In this document: piece by piece, positions 10,672-29,795 of the stretch | Numbering within the stretch: position 1 is the stretch's first letter | How the letters are laid out: each line of letters opens with the position of its first letter | Assembly: GCA_010645155.1 (NCBI GenBank) | Contig: JAAGOF010000243.1 | Coordinates: forward strand, 560,716-624,715 | Reading direction: 5' to 3' | Origin: Tigriopus japonicus | Lineage: Eukaryota; Arthropoda; Copepoda; Harpacticoida; Harpacticidae | Length of the DNA stretch: 64,000 bases | Position numbers and translations under genes: made by a program | Notes under the pieces: model-generated | Database searches by the model: none | Told to the model about the DNA's origin: nothing | Seen by the model: only the letters and a program-made list of their open reading frames with translations

Positions 10672-11853
10672 CTAACAAACGGATGGCTTGAATTTTTTTC
10701 TTTCTGACCGATCAAAGGTTGAATGTGATCGCTTTTCATCCACTCGAGTAAAGGTGGATGAACCGTTGACATCGGGAATCTGGTCAATCCAGGATTCGAG
10801 GGATGTGATCAAACTTATCTTGAGGGCCGTATCCGCCTCAGCCGAATTGACGACCCTTTTAATGTCTTCCAGTTTCTTTTGCATTTTGGCGGTTATCTCG
10901 TTGAATCGCCATTTTATGAGCGATGCCTCATTCTCCTATAAATCGAGTCTTAGGCATTAAATTGTTCGCCAAACAGCTTGTAAAATTTTACCTTCACCGG
11001 TTGCCGATCCTTCTTGACATTATCTCCCGAAGACGGGATTATGAAATTGTCCGGACCCCTATCAACATCGGTCTCTATCACGTCATTGTGAGATTAGCAT
11101 AAATAGAATAATAAATGGGATATCCCACAAGGCAAGGTTCACCGAGTACCTGATGTGGTATCATGGGTATGCGTTGTCTTCGGCAATATCGTGTCGACCA
11201 CAGTTTCTTGGGAAATTCCAACAGGGAGGGTGTGAGTGATTTTTACTTGGCAGGCTTTGGCCAATCGGTAATAGTGTTCATCCATGGGGTGGCTGTGTTT
11301 AAGATTTCCAACAAGAAGGGCAACTTTCTCGTTGAAGTCACACCGTTCCTCCTTACCTGACCTGGCACAGCGACAAATACGCTTGTAGTTTATTTCTATT
11401 CTGTAAAGCAATTAAAGGACAATGGGCCAGTCGTCTTTGAAGTTACTTTTATTATATTGACTCCGGTTTCGTCTTACGTGGCCTGGCAATCAAACACTTT
11501 CATGGTTTTCTTGAACGGCCTGTTCTTAGAAGTTTTCTGATTGCAGACGAATTTCCTATTGGCTTTTGTACTGTAAGCCACGGCAAAATATCGGTTCCAC
11601 TCATTGGTATAGGCCCAATCTAAAGCTTCGCCAATGGAAGCGAATTCCCGCTGAAGTTGGTCAGGATTGTTACGGGAAAAGGGTGGATACTCCTAAAGAG
11701 CAAAACAAGAATGACGATTTGTGGCTAGAATTTCTAATCAAAATAGATATTTACCGTGCAAGTATCAATCTTGACATGCTTCCTTCTGGTGGACAAACCT
11801 TGAAACACCTTTCTACATTTTAGACAATGAAAAGCCACTTCGTCCGGATCCAT
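10672..11853 (-). CDS. Orphan FLYWCH/FAR1-like zinc-finger protein, five exons
   Basis: Joined by hand: 11755-11853, 11478-11692, 11150-11400, 10992-11074 and 10672-10935. All junctions are GT-AG with matching phase, giving 303 aa. Exon 1 (MDPDEVAFHCLKCRKVFQGL) carries a CxxC motif with a later His and Cys, resembling half of a C2H2 finger. Exons 2-3 hold FVCNQKT, VFDCQAT and LKHSHPMDEHYY. This order of C, C, then HxH is the ligand layout of FLYWCH/FAR1/WRKY-GCM zinc fingers, common in MULE transposases and host proteins derived from them. The last exon is charged and probably helical (ITAKMQKKLEDIKRVVN), ending in a basic tail. No catalytic domain is present. It may be a DNA-binding host gene of transposon origin; family and function are inference, while the exon structure is strong. 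Introns are only 60 to 120 bp. Confidence 0.75.
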
Positions 11854-12562
11854 TGTACACATTTAGCTTTTTTCAACGATTTAGTTTCTTTTGATTTTGC
11901 GGTGTCCCATAACAAGTACTGCTAAGAAATCTCCATGAAAGTTTCCACAACCATTGTCAAACTCCCAATGACTAAAAATATCGACTGTTCTGGTCTAATT
12001 TTCATGGAAAGACTATTTCTGTTAATACACTGAAAATCGGTTTTTTTTCGGACAGGTCTGAAACTCTCCGGGCTGCACTTCAAAATTTGTTCTCTACATA
12101 ATCCAAACTTAAAACATTTCGTAAAAATTCCTAAAACTAAACAACACTCTTCATTCCTTGCCTATGGTTTAGTGTCGCACGTTGGGTGCCGGTTGGTACT
12201 AAGAAAAATGTTGTTAGCAATGCAAGCCATTACATTCATACAACTTCTTTATTATTCCTCTACTTGTACACAAAATATCAAATTCCTCTACGACTCATTT
12301 TCTTACATTTTTTCTTGCATATTTTGCTAATGATCAAATAATTTTGAACCCTGAAATATTCCAGGCCTGCCAAATTGATAGTATTTTTGGGGTGGAAAAA
12401 AAACAAGTTCTTTTGAGCACTTTCTTTTTAACCATAAATTTCCAAGTAACATTTGCATTACTAAAGCATTGAAATGTTAATCTTTTATTTTCTGACCATG
12501 ACCTAACTTTGAACTCTGATCAATACAAATTGGCAACCCTGAACTGAACAAATAATCTGGAG
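11854..12562. other. Intergenic DNA upstream of the orphan zinc-finger gene
   Basis: Promoter side of the minus-strand gene. It ends with TGGCAACCCTG at 12531-12541, an inverted copy of the transposon end CAGGGTTGCCA that follows 21 bp later. This suggests the right end of another, decayed member of that family. No exon recognised. Confidence 0.4.
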
Positions 12563-14034
12563 CAGGGTTGCCAACTGGCGATTTCTATCGCCAGATTTCA
12601 CGAATCTGGCGATTTTGAAACGTGTCTGGCGATAGAAATATTAGTCTGGCGATAAATCTGGCGATTTTGATATCACTGGCGATAAATCTGGCGATTTTGA
12701 TGTCACTGGCGATAAATCTGGCGATTTTGATATCACTGGCGATAAATCTGGCGATTTTGATATCACTGGCGATAAATCTGGCGATTTTAGTATTTCTGGC
12801 GATAAATTTGGCAAAATGAGCAAATTTGGCGAAAAATTAGGTGAAATCGGGGAAACTTGGCGAAAAAAATTGGCAAAATCGTCCATTTTTGGCGGTAACT
12901 CAGGCAAATTTTGATTCTTTCTCTTTGATTTTGACTTTCATTCTGACTAAAAACCAAGGATTAAATCTTTTAGATGACAATCACAAAAGGGAGAGAGAGC
13001 TTTGGCCAAAGTATTGTTTATTGATTTGATCGTGATTTTATCAAGAACAAGAAAATTTTGCTGCGCTCTTTTGCTGTAGAACTTACTTCCTCCCTCTTTG
13101 CAACGAATCTATTCTTTAGACGACCCATTATAAATTTTTGGGTCTCATCTAGACGACTTGTTATCCACTATTTGTGACCTGTCCCAAGTTAAGGGACTTT
13201 ATCGGGTAACTAATTCCAACTCCCTTACAGACCAATGGTATTATCAGACATGACTTTTCTCCACTCGGGTTTTATCTTTTTTTTTGACATTTACATGGAA
13301 TGACATTCTGTGTACCAGTTAAAATCGGTAAAAAATGCAGACTAGAATTTTCAACAAGAGAGTTTGGGAAAAAGACTGTTATGAAGTCAAAAGCTTCGGA
13401 AAACGCATGTGTAACTGATTTTGAAAAATTCCCAATTTGATTTTCCTAATGGTAGGGCCAATTGAAATCCTAAATAAACTAGGCATCCTATTTTTTGCGA
13501 TTGCCCCTGTTTGGTTTTGGTTACGCCCTCGTTATGGTTTACAAATCAATTTTTTTATCATATGGTCAAAATACAGAGCATGAACAATGTCATTGGTATA
13601 AAAATGTTTTTTTACTATTTGAGTTATAACAAAGAGTTATAGCATTTCAGAAAAGAGTCCGAAAGATTTTGTTATTTAGCATCAATAAAAATTTCAATTT
13701 TGTTCCCAAATTACAAACTAAAACGCGTTCAAAATGCTACAAAAAAAATTATGAAGGAAAGTCAAGACGGTGGCATTCCGTTTTTCTTCGAGAACCTTTG
13801 TCATGAAATGTGTATCAAAAGATAAAAGTTGAAATGAAAGTTGAAAAACAAAACTGAAGAATTGACCATTTGAGTTAAAGATTACTTCAGCATGATTGAC
13901 TATTTATGTACATAAGGTTGTAAGTAAAAAGAAATTTGGCGAAAATCTGGCGATTTTTCAAATGAGGTGGCGAATTCTGGCGAATTTTGGTAGCAAATCT
14001 GGCGATAAGAGCCGTCGAAGACCTGGCAACCCTG
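12563..14034. mobile_element. CTGGCG-rich transposon A with CAGGGTTGCCA termini
   Basis: The left end CAGGGTTGCCA (12563) and right end TGGCAACCCTG (ending 14034) are exact 11-bp inverted repeats. The left 280 bp and right 110 bp are packed with CTGGCGATTT, CTGGCGATAAAT and TTGGCGAAAA motifs. The middle is AT-rich and has no transposase frame. A second, independent element at 61778-63053 has the same layout. I see no convincing target-site duplication, so the superfamily stays open. The subterminal motif arrays may be transposase binding sites. Confidence 0.6.
12645..12800. repeat. 30-bp minisatellite, about five units
   Basis: Tandem copies of a 30-bp unit made of CTGGCGATTTTGATATCA followed by CTGGCGATAAAT, nearly identical in the central four copies and decaying outward. 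It lies in the left subterminal part of transposon A. Because 30 is a multiple of three, both strands show artificial open frames with a ten-residue period. Confidence 0.9.
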
Positions 14035-14472
14035 AATCAAAGCACCACATTGATAATAAAGACAACAAACTAACACTTGAAAGAAAACCGGTTTTGAGTG
14101 TTCTCACATTATTCGGCAATTGTCTATTTCGAATCATATTTTACAATGTAGGTGTTTTAAATTTTGTAAAGTTAGGTCATGACGATGAATGTAAATACTT
14201 ATTCCCTGTGTCAGGTTTTGGGAGGTCAGTATAAAGCTAGCAAATATCAGTAATGGAGAAAACCGAAGTAAATGACAAATAACATATTACTCAATAAATA
14301 TTTCAGTAACACAACTGTACACTGATATACGTGGGGAGAAGCAGTCATAAAGACCTAACGATTGAGTATTTGAACTTAGTGTTTTTTGGAGGGTAAAGAA
14401 AAGGAATCCAATTCAAACCAATTAGACCATGACATAAACCAATCCCAACAACAAATGGAAAGGTTCTCCAGA
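14035..14472. other. 3' flank of the PY-motif membrane protein gene
   Basis: Between the transposon end and the stop codon of the minus-strand gene. It presumably contains that gene's 3' UTR; no other feature seen. Confidence 0.4.
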
Positions 14473-17007
14473 TTAGCAATCAGATGCGTCATTCGTCGTC
14501 TCACCAGGAGAGTCCGCATTGACTTCGATATAAAATGAGTTATCTTCGCTCTGACACTGGGAATCTTTATTGGGCACCTGAAAAAAGAACAAACCACTAT
14601 TTTTAATTCAATCAAAAATCAAGCAATTGTCACGAAAATGACGACATTTTGATCGCAAATACAATAGCTCCCAATCTCTGTTTATCATCAACTATTTCTT
14701 GACAACGCAAACGCTTGGCTTTTTCTTGGAACTTGTTCAGTTTTTTAGACTTGATAGCCTTGATTGAAACTTTGAAACCCAAGTTCTACTTGCTAAACCA
14801 CAGTTCTTCAATTGACCTGTATCTCGCTAGTTTCGCTTATCTGAGCTCGGGTTGGCTTGACCTAAATCTTGATTCCTCAATGGCTTCTCGTGAAGTAAAA
14901 ACAACCCGCAGGCCCAAGTTAATGCGAACAAAATTTTAACAATCCACTACGAAGTATTTTCAAATATGCCCATGATTTGATCTTTCCAAATTTTATTTCA
15001 CGTACCGTTGGGACCTTCGATGAATTTTGGACAGCCGATGACGACGACGTTGATTCCGTAACTAGCTCAGATCGTAGACTTTCCTCTTTCTTACTCGGGT
15101 TCTTGATATCATGATCCATGGCCAAAGCCTTTCCATATTCAGGTGGGGCCTCGCTCTCAAAGTCGATCTTGCAAGTGTCCTTGGACTTCTGGGTTCCTTT
15201 GGAGGCCTCTTCATAGGTGGGTGGGGGAGACGGAGGACGAATGTAACGTTGTGGGAAATCCGAGAAATCTGCAATAAGTTCAAGAAATTAGTGTTACTTT
15301 TGGAACGGTGACTCACATTTGTGAAAGGTAGTATTGCCAAATCAAGACATGACAGTTGCATTTCTTATCAATTATTGTCCCAAAAACTAATACTTTTCTC
15401 TGGCAGACCAGGCTACTGATAACATTTATGATTTCTAGCGAGAAAGTATCAATTACGTTCCTTTGCAGATGCGTCATTGCTTTGACGAAGTTGGGTAGAC
15501 GGTGTGTTTTAATTTTTGCCCATGACAAGAAGAGTTGTGCTATCTCATGATTATACAGCGAATGAATTATCGTAATATATCTTTTTCTCTCTTTAGTACA
15601 TAGCTTTGCGAGGGCATAACTTTTCAATTTTAACATTCCAATGAGCTGAAAATTGAAATACGTAGACTACCCAAGAGAAGGAAGGTCTAATATGCATATG
15701 AGATCAAAATTCTTATAATTTAACCTTGTTTTCCAAAAATATCTTGTTTTATTGCGGCCTCTGTCTGAGCACATGATAAGAAACACGGAAGAGCATGAAA
15801 ACTTACAATCCATCTCCGGAGCTGTTGGTCCTTGATGAATCACGCCCAAAGTGGTGATGCCCATGCTGATCTCTTCCAGAAGGTTCTTCCTGAATTGGAA
15901 CACGATCAAACAGGAGAAAAAATGACCCGCAGCTAAGAAACCCAAGCACATCAAGGCTGTCACATATTCATGATACTTCAATGATAGGTTCACGTAACCC
16001 AGGCAAAGGAAGATGATCAGAAGAACCTGAAGTAAAGAAAGTACGCTGTTTGATAAGACGTACTTTCTATTTTTTTATGTCAATTTCCCATTTTCAAATT
16101 TCTCACCATTAATCCACCCATTAGGACAGAATTGGAGCACAACCAAGGCACAGTGTGGTATGGGTTCTTCTTCACAGCTCCATAGATCAGTAATGCATCC
16201 GTGATGACTTGTAGAACCAATACGGCAAAAATACTGATGCTAAGATTCGAGAATGCAGACCCTTGAAAATCGGGAGAACTGGCAAACCTAGAAAATACAA
16301 AGCAAAACTTGCCGACTGGGATCTTGTGCGCAGGATCCTCTTCCTTGTTTCACTCATTTTCTACCCAGACAAGCTAAACAAAGTGAACCTATAAAAACAA
16401 TACTCAATCCTTGACGTGGACATTGATTACACAAAAGCTACTATCCAGAAAACTTTAACATCAAAATGGTATCGAAACGGTAAGAGACCGAATAGGTATT
16501 TTCGTTGCTCTAGTGACACGACAGAAATGAATCGGTTGTCATTCCCTCGCAAAGTTAGTTTTTTGTAATGTCCTAAGGTAAGTTCTGATGAAATATCATG
16601 TTACAGCTATACAAAAGTCTAAAATTTCCGTTCAAGTTATCGAATTCAAAGGTCAGGAATGAATACGTCATAGCGTACTTCAGACCTTCTTGCTCAGTAC
16701 TTAGTACTAACAAAGTGGATCGAGCAAATTTCCGAATGCGAGCACTTGTAATCAATAGTTCCTTAGTCATCCCCCGTTTGACCTTCTCTACCCTTGGCTT
16801 TCATTATGATTACTATTTCCTTTGGTGCTCTTACCATCGATGTCCAATAATCATGACAATAAAATTCAAAACAGCCACGATGATGGATCCAGATCGAAGT
16901 GTAAGGCAGAAACAGCATCGATTATCCGGTCCAATCATGGTGTTTGGAACAGGGGTAGAAGATGAGCCAGGAACCACTGGAGGGGGTCTGGCTTGATTGG
17001 ATTCCAT
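14473..17007 (-). CDS. Four-TM LAPTM/DUF4728-like protein with C-terminal PY motifs
   Basis: Five exons: 16835-17007, 16107-16287, 15807-16026, 15006-15268 and 14473-14577, all GT-AG and in phase, 313 aa. After a proline-rich N-terminus and a cysteine cluster (NRCCFCLTLRSG) come four hydrophobic segments: about 43-60 in exon 1, one in exon 2 (SISIFAVLVLQVITDALLIY), one over the exon 2/3 junction, and one around GFLAAGHFFSCLIVF. The cytosolic tail has PPPTYEEA and APPEYGKA. These PPxY motifs bind WW domains of Nedd4-type ubiquitin ligases; in vertebrate LAPTM4/5 such motifs direct lysosomal sorting. The Cys-rich entry to TM1 and the YGAVKKN motif after TM2 resemble the arthropod DUF4728 group. 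The start at 17007 has a good context (AAAATGG); an in-frame ATG at 17043 is possible. The exact family is less certain than the topology. Confidence 0.8.
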
Positions 17008-20000
17008 TTTGGATAAGGTAATCACACGATGATCCACTTGCACTTATTCGGAGAAACTATCAGAATGTATGGCTTTTCAGAGCCAAGAATGAAACGACAC
17101 TGGACGAGGTTGAAATCGGGCAATGATGAGGACTTGGAATCGTCCGATAAAATGGCTCCTGTTCTTAAAGCGGAACCAGCTAATATAGAGCAATCAGAAT
17201 CTGAAAGAGTGTGCCCACACGCAAAGATTAGATAGTCACCGATTCATTTTGACAGATGAACAGGACAATGACCGACTTTTGGTGCAGAGCAGAATGCATC
17301 ACTCACCATGTCGTAAATAAAGGTCCAAACTTTCAACGAATGACTAACAACGATATTCCAAGAACAGACCGTCTCCCGTTGTTTCCAAACTCAAAGGACA
17401 TTGCCTAGCACTAGAAACTTGGCTGGGAGCGGCCTTTGTAAGAAGCCTTCATAGACTGCCCTCCAGCCTTTAGATTGGTAAACTCACTCACTCACTCACA
17501 GACTGACTGACTCAGTTTCAAGTCCAACCAAGGTCTCAGGGCTGATTTTCACCCAAAGGCGAGGCAAGGACGACTAAGTTCCCTTGCGAAGCTAGTTCCG
17601 TTCCGACTGCTCCAAACTGTTTTCACGTTCGTTCCTGAATCTGACTGCGTTTCCCTCGCAAGCTAGCTCTTCTTGCGTTTTCTTTGCTTCATACCACGAC
17701 AGCTTGGAAATCCCGGCCTTTTCTACTGACCCTGATCGCTAGCTACATTCTCATTCCCCTCATCTCTCTCCCTTCTACAGACGGCCTTAAAGACAAAGTT
17801 GGCAGTGGCCTTCAAGGCTCTCTCTCTCCCTCCTTATCCTAAGACTTCAAGGGGAATATGGAATAACATTGAAAAGTTGGCAATGAGAGAAAAGTAAACT
17901 TGGCTTATCACGATACACATTTTTTAGCAACTTATATGTAGCATCATATTATATTTAGCAACAATGTAAAATTTAAATCATCATCTTGCCTTATTTAAGA
18001 TGAGCTTGTTCACAGGCTTATATCATGCTTCTTTTTGTGCAAACAGAGATTTTCTTCCCAGCCCTACACATACCCGTTTCCTAAAACCAAGAAGGAACTG
18101 CCGAATTGAATTCAATTCGATGTTATCCCGCTATTGTGTCGATAAAACAGACTGTGCCGTGTGAAGAGTGCCAGAATGGAACACATGATGAGCGAGACGA
18201 CGAACGCAGAGAGGAGAGGAAAGAGCGGGAAAGCAAAAGAACAAGAGAAGACCTTGGGACCGAAAAGAGGGGGAAGAAAATGTCCCTGCAATGCCTTCTT
18301 GGAGCAAAGAGGAACAAGGTTGAACCGGCTAGGCTTCCTTCGAATTGGATCGGGATTCAAGACTTACATACATTAGGGATTGACCGAATGAACTTGAGGA
18401 GTACTATTTTCGTTGGGCCTTCAAAATAAACAAGTAGTACAAGTGGTATATTAACGGCCTTGATGGTACCCCCAGAATCTCGATGGAAAAGCCCATGACA
18501 TTCACCTTTCAACTTTCATATTGACGGTGCATGGTAAAGAGACTTTTTTCATCTCAATCATACAGTTGATCATTTTCTTTGTAAAAAAACAATGAAGGCA
18601 TCAATTTGTGTTTGAGATTTAGTAGTAATTGACACTGCATGTTGATGAAGAGCAAAAATAGGAACACAAATGCATAAGAAAACCCCTCGTAAAGAAAAAA
18701 AATTCCATGGTACATTTTGAATTGATCAAAAAAATAGCTCATAGATATATTTTGAACCTATTAAGCTCCACTGATTTGGACGTATGTAGCATTTCATTAT
18801 TTAGCTAGTAGGGTAAAAATCTAAATTTACTGAATCAAGAGATCCAAAGATCAAAGAAGTGTTGTAGTATAATTGATGAAAAAATGATAATCATGCAAGA
18901 AAGAAAGTCCAACTAATTCACTCGCGACTCTTGTCTTTAAGCCATGAGTTTGAGTCTCTTTGTGAGAGATGTTATTTTTGAACTAACCAAAAATAATAAA
19001 TGGAGTTATTCTCAAAGGCTTTCCAATTCCAGCTCCGCAAATGTCATCTCCACCTGAACCTGTTATCAAGCTCGAAGAACAAACAACTTATATTAGTTTT
19101 AGCATGTGCATAAACTCATCGCCATTTATTTGTGCTCAATGAGAAGGGTCGATCAGACACCTATGCATACATTATTGACAATCAAATAATAACCTGATTG
19201 GCGCTGTTTCATAATAAATCGCATTCCATTCAATTAGGAATTTGACACTTTACCTCTCTGAAAATCTCGTGGTGGAACAAGCAATGGGACAGTCCTTGTT
19301 CCTTTTTTTGGAAGCGAGGTAGGAATGTCATTTTAGAAGGGAGAGAAAAGGAGAGGAGGGGTGAAAAAGTAGGCCAGGCTGTCTCATTTCTTGTATATTT
19401 TCCGTCCCAGTCTCTCCAAAGTCATTGATCTTGTTTGGAAGGGGGAATGGCGAAGAGACGCTAAAGGCTGAAGCCTAAAGGCTGACTGGAAAAACGCAAA
19501 CTGGCCTTAATCCTCACAAGCCAAGACTGTTTCATGTACATAAATAAGAGAGGGTGTCTGAGGGGGTGAAAAGATCAGGAAACGAGACAAGGCAGCCACT
19601 TTGGGGTTGAATTTCGATCTCGGTCACGGTCAACTCAAAAAAAAGCTTTCTTTGGAAGAGATGCGTAAAAATTTCTTTAAAATAATGCCCTGGAACCACA
19701 CATGAATCTGAAGTTTAAGATTAACTGAGCAAGTGTGAAACACTCACGAGGCCAATATTGAAGAAGTTTTTGAGATCACGCAAACAAACATTGAATCGTT
19801 TTATACACATATTGTTTTGAATATACTGTACATTGTAGTGTATTGGAGTTTGGAATTTGGCGTAAATCGACAAACATGGCAACCCTTTTGTAAACAAAGC
19901 TTCAATAGGTAAATGAACCGAAGCGCAATATTTGAATCCCCACACTTATGAAAATAAGAAAAGATGAACTGTCGAACTTTAGCCCAGGGCTTTCGACAAT

Positions 20001-20671
20001 GTTGCAATGTTACGTTTTTTGTCGTTTGATAGGCTCTAAAATTATTAATAATATGTTTTTTTATCGTTAATCTAAAAGAGCGTCACTCCTTTGGTGTTTT
20101 TTTCCTCCGATGAACAGGAGTTGAACGATTGAAAATAGTTAACACACCCCTCAAATTAGAATTGCTAACAAAACCTAAAAAAATAAGCGACTAAATTTGA
20201 GACTAAAAAAAAAGTGTTTCAAAAACAACTCCTCAAATTTTCCTTCCATATTTGCAATGTTTTCTCAATGAGGCAAGTCCTTGATTTAAGAAAGCGTTCC
20301 AAGATAAGCAACTGAACATCTGATCTACAACTGTAGATCCTTCAAGATACACGAGCTGTCGGCATGATCAATCATGAATTAATATTATTTTTTAATTTGG
20401 AGCTGAAATCTTTTAACTAATACAACTTGTCTGTAGTTTTGATAAAATGATTCTGCCTGCTTCCGTAAATCGACATCTTTCGGGGCTGCGACGAAAATAT
20501 CGTCATAATTGCACAGATTTTTCTTGACCAATGATTGGATGGAGGTTTGTGGACTGATCATTTTTAATTTACATTGAACTTGTTCATCACACACGAGACA
20601 AATTCAAATAAAAAATACTCGTCGGGGTATTTCGCAATGAACATGGTATTCGTTCGCATTATCAAAAAAGT
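17008..20671. other. Intergenic DNA between the PY-motif gene and VCP
   Basis: About 3.7 kb. The part near 17008-17800 should hold the upstream gene's promoter and contains short CTCA and GACT tandem runs near 17480-17515. The part near 20250-20671 is downstream of the VCP stop and probably its 3' UTR; a 69-codon frame at 20385-20594 (-) has no family match. No exon with family similarity, RNA gene or bounded repeat was found between. Confidence 0.45.
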
Positions 20672-26737
<6,066 letters not shown>

Positions 26738-29700
26738 TTTCCGATGCTTTTGTAATCCAAGTCTGACAGAGGCCACTACAAAGAAAACGGGTCGGATGAA
26801 GTTCTGAACTGAACAAGCGACGACAAGCTGCAGAAGAAACCGAGAGAGTCTCGAACGATCCAAAAGCGGCGACGATTCTTCGCTTACGACAATCAGGGTG
26901 ATGAAAGACCGGTCTTCTCAAAGGCTCGATACAGATGAAAATATTCGAATGCCAGAATATAACCAGAGTTTATATACCCTGTGACAACTTGAGTTGTGAC
27001 AGAAATTTTTCGCTACCATACGCCATTGACTTCAATTGCAAACTCGAAAGTACATAAGTTAGGACAAGAAATCCTGTGGCAAAAGTTATGAAAGAGTTTT
27101 GCGACGGGGTTTACAAGCCTACAATCTACTAAAATTAAAAGTTCATCCAACCATAACTTTTAAAATGGATGCAATCTGGCAAAAACACAACATGAACGCA
27201 GAAGTGGAGAGTAATGGCAAATTCAATAGAAATTATAAGAAGTACATTTTTTGAGCCAAAAAGTGGACGTATTTTTCAATGACGAACATTACCCGTGACG
27301 TCACTTCAGAGCATTCAGGATCAGAATTTCTTATTGCGTTGGAAGTATTAAGTTACATGATATTCTTTCAATCGTATTGTTATTTGTGTCAAAGAAAATT
27401 TGATCTACGTGTGTTGCACACTATTATAAATGTTATTTAAGCATTGAATCCCTATTTTTATGTTTGCCGCTCTGAACATTTTCATTTCTGCTGCCCTGAA
27501 TTTTATGCCTTCTCTCAGCACGAGGAGAGGAAGACGGTCGGACGGTCGTTCTCCTTGATCAGAAAAATCAGGAACGCTGCCAACAGCGACAAGACGGTCT
27601 ATTTAAAGGAAAACATAGTTTTTTGTCGGTCTATTTCCATGAATATTTTATGGAGCAATCTGGTTACACAATGACTTGGCGACTTAAAAACATGTCATTT
27701 TGCAACATGAAATAGAATTATGAACAAACCATACTCATGAATGCACCAAGTGTATCTGTTGACCTTTTCTTCAATTCTTCGACAGCATACCTGATACGTC
27801 GAGTCTTGACTCAGGACTGATGAAGTGTTTCTCACTCGACCACATCAAACTTAAAATTTTTTGAAGTATAGTCATGAAGTTAGAAAATTCAGCAGGCTTT
27901 CAAGATGTATCAGCAAGACGAAATATCAAGCATAATATTTGATAGAAACTGGAATCGTTAGGCTTTTGTGAAAGTAAGAAACCGAACTTTGGCCAAATTT
28001 TGATTAAAGCTAATTTGGCCTTGATGGCAAAACTGATCGGAGGGCTCCGGTAATGACCCTTATTGAAAATCACCGAGTGTTGTCAAAAATGTTGCAGCTA
28101 CTAATCACCGTGGTTATCAACTTAGAACTTGACGAGTGATTCATTTTGGCCATCTATTTGATAGACTAAAAAATTCAAGTCCGCTTTTTTCATGAGATTA
28201 AGCCTTTCACAAACAATGGTTGGTGGACAATTCAGTTTTAAAAAAGGTCATGTTCTGTTTCAAAAGCCTCGTGTTTTACAAAAATGAGAATAATCTAAAA
28301 TGTTTGATGTCACAGCAATCACTTTTAAAACAAAGCCAGTGTGAAAGTTTTTGGTTGAGCGAAGCTCTCTTTTTGGTTGAAACCTTCAGTCATTTTTAAT
28401 TACTGATTAGTCCTTCGCTATCAACAAATGCTTAACATTTTTTTTCATTTTATTTTGTTGTTTTTTATTTTACACTTACTGATGCACTTATTACTGTTAA
28501 TGGCCAAAAATCATTCTTGATGATGAAATTGCGCTTAATTACAAATTTTGATGACGGGATGATTACTGTATTTAATTACATTTTTCGATGGAGTAAATAG
28601 CATTGTCAAAAATAATATTTTTCATTCAATAATCTTTCAAACTTTTTGCATCCACAACCGTTCAAGTTAAATCACAAATTTAATTTGAATATTAATAAAT
28701 ATTTTTATTTCTTTTATATTAATTAATATATAATAAAATATATTAATAAAAATTTTGATTGCGTTCGTCCATTTTTGGTTTTTCCACTTTAGAATTGAAA
28801 ACAACTTTGACCAAAATCATTGTGGTCTGTTCAGCTCAAACAGAGATTATTTTTTTTAACTAGCAAATAATTTCATATTTAAAAATCAATCTAATTGATC
28901 TAATTGATTTTTTATTACATTAAGCAATGATTATATTAGTTGTCTAAGCAGGGTGGGCTCAAGAGAGCCAGAGCTTCTTGATCTAGGCTACTACTATATG
29001 CACAAACACTCGTGCATAAATTCGTTATCAGGCTAAACCTTCTAATCTGCAGTATTTTTTCCTCTTTGTAGGTTAAATGGTGTTGTGCCAACTCCAGAAT
29101 TTGGGATTGCAATTTTCGAACTTTCTTTAAAGTTTACATCTTAGCCTTCATTGACAGTTTCCTCTATTTAAGAGTTCACAATAAAGAAACTTCTAAAAAT
29201 GTATGAAATCAAACTCATCAACAACATGTTGGTGTGGACTAACAAAATCTTCTTGGCAGATTAAAAAAACTTTTGACAATGTTATTTAGGTACATATTTT
29301 CCTAATGGTGTTTTTGGCATCTTTATCTTACTTGTTTGATTACAGAACGTATTACTTTTTAATCAATGTTCATAAGTGCATATGTTAATTTCTTGACAAA
29401 AAATGAATCACAAAACCAATGCTGGTCACCCTTGACAGATTTTGGCCGGCGTTCGTTCTCGCTCACCCTCGAATCGCCGACTTGAAAGATCGATCTAAGA
29501 ATGGCTGGCTGACAGTTTCAGTAACGCCAAAATGGATAACTCTGTCTCTTTGAAATTCAATGAGTCACAACTAATCTGGCTCAAAACTGAAAAAAAACAT
29601 CTCAAAGCTAACAAAAAGTCTATTAATTGTCATACATTTAACTGTTTGTCAAAATTTCTTTCCATTGTCACTCGCATTTCTGTTCAATATTTTCAAAAAG

Positions 29701-29795
29701 TTGACCCCCCTTCATGCCTTTGGGGTTGTAATGGCGACACTATGATGACGAGTGGACTGCCCCCGAGCAGCTGTGCCAAGTTTTTCGGTTTAAAT
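26738..29795. other. Intergenic DNA upstream of VCP
   Basis: The first few hundred bases should be the VCP promoter and 5' UTR. The rest, about 2.7 kb, is AT-rich and has no exon with family similarity and no RNA gene. A very AT-rich block, including runs such as TTAATTAATATATAATAAAATA, lies at about 28671-28760. Confidence 0.45.

Noticed and set aside
12622..12819. Open frames with a ten-residue repeat on both strands (SLAINLAIL / SKSPDLSPVI)
   Set aside because: They are a by-product of the 30-bp minisatellite, whose length is a multiple of three; there is no gene context.
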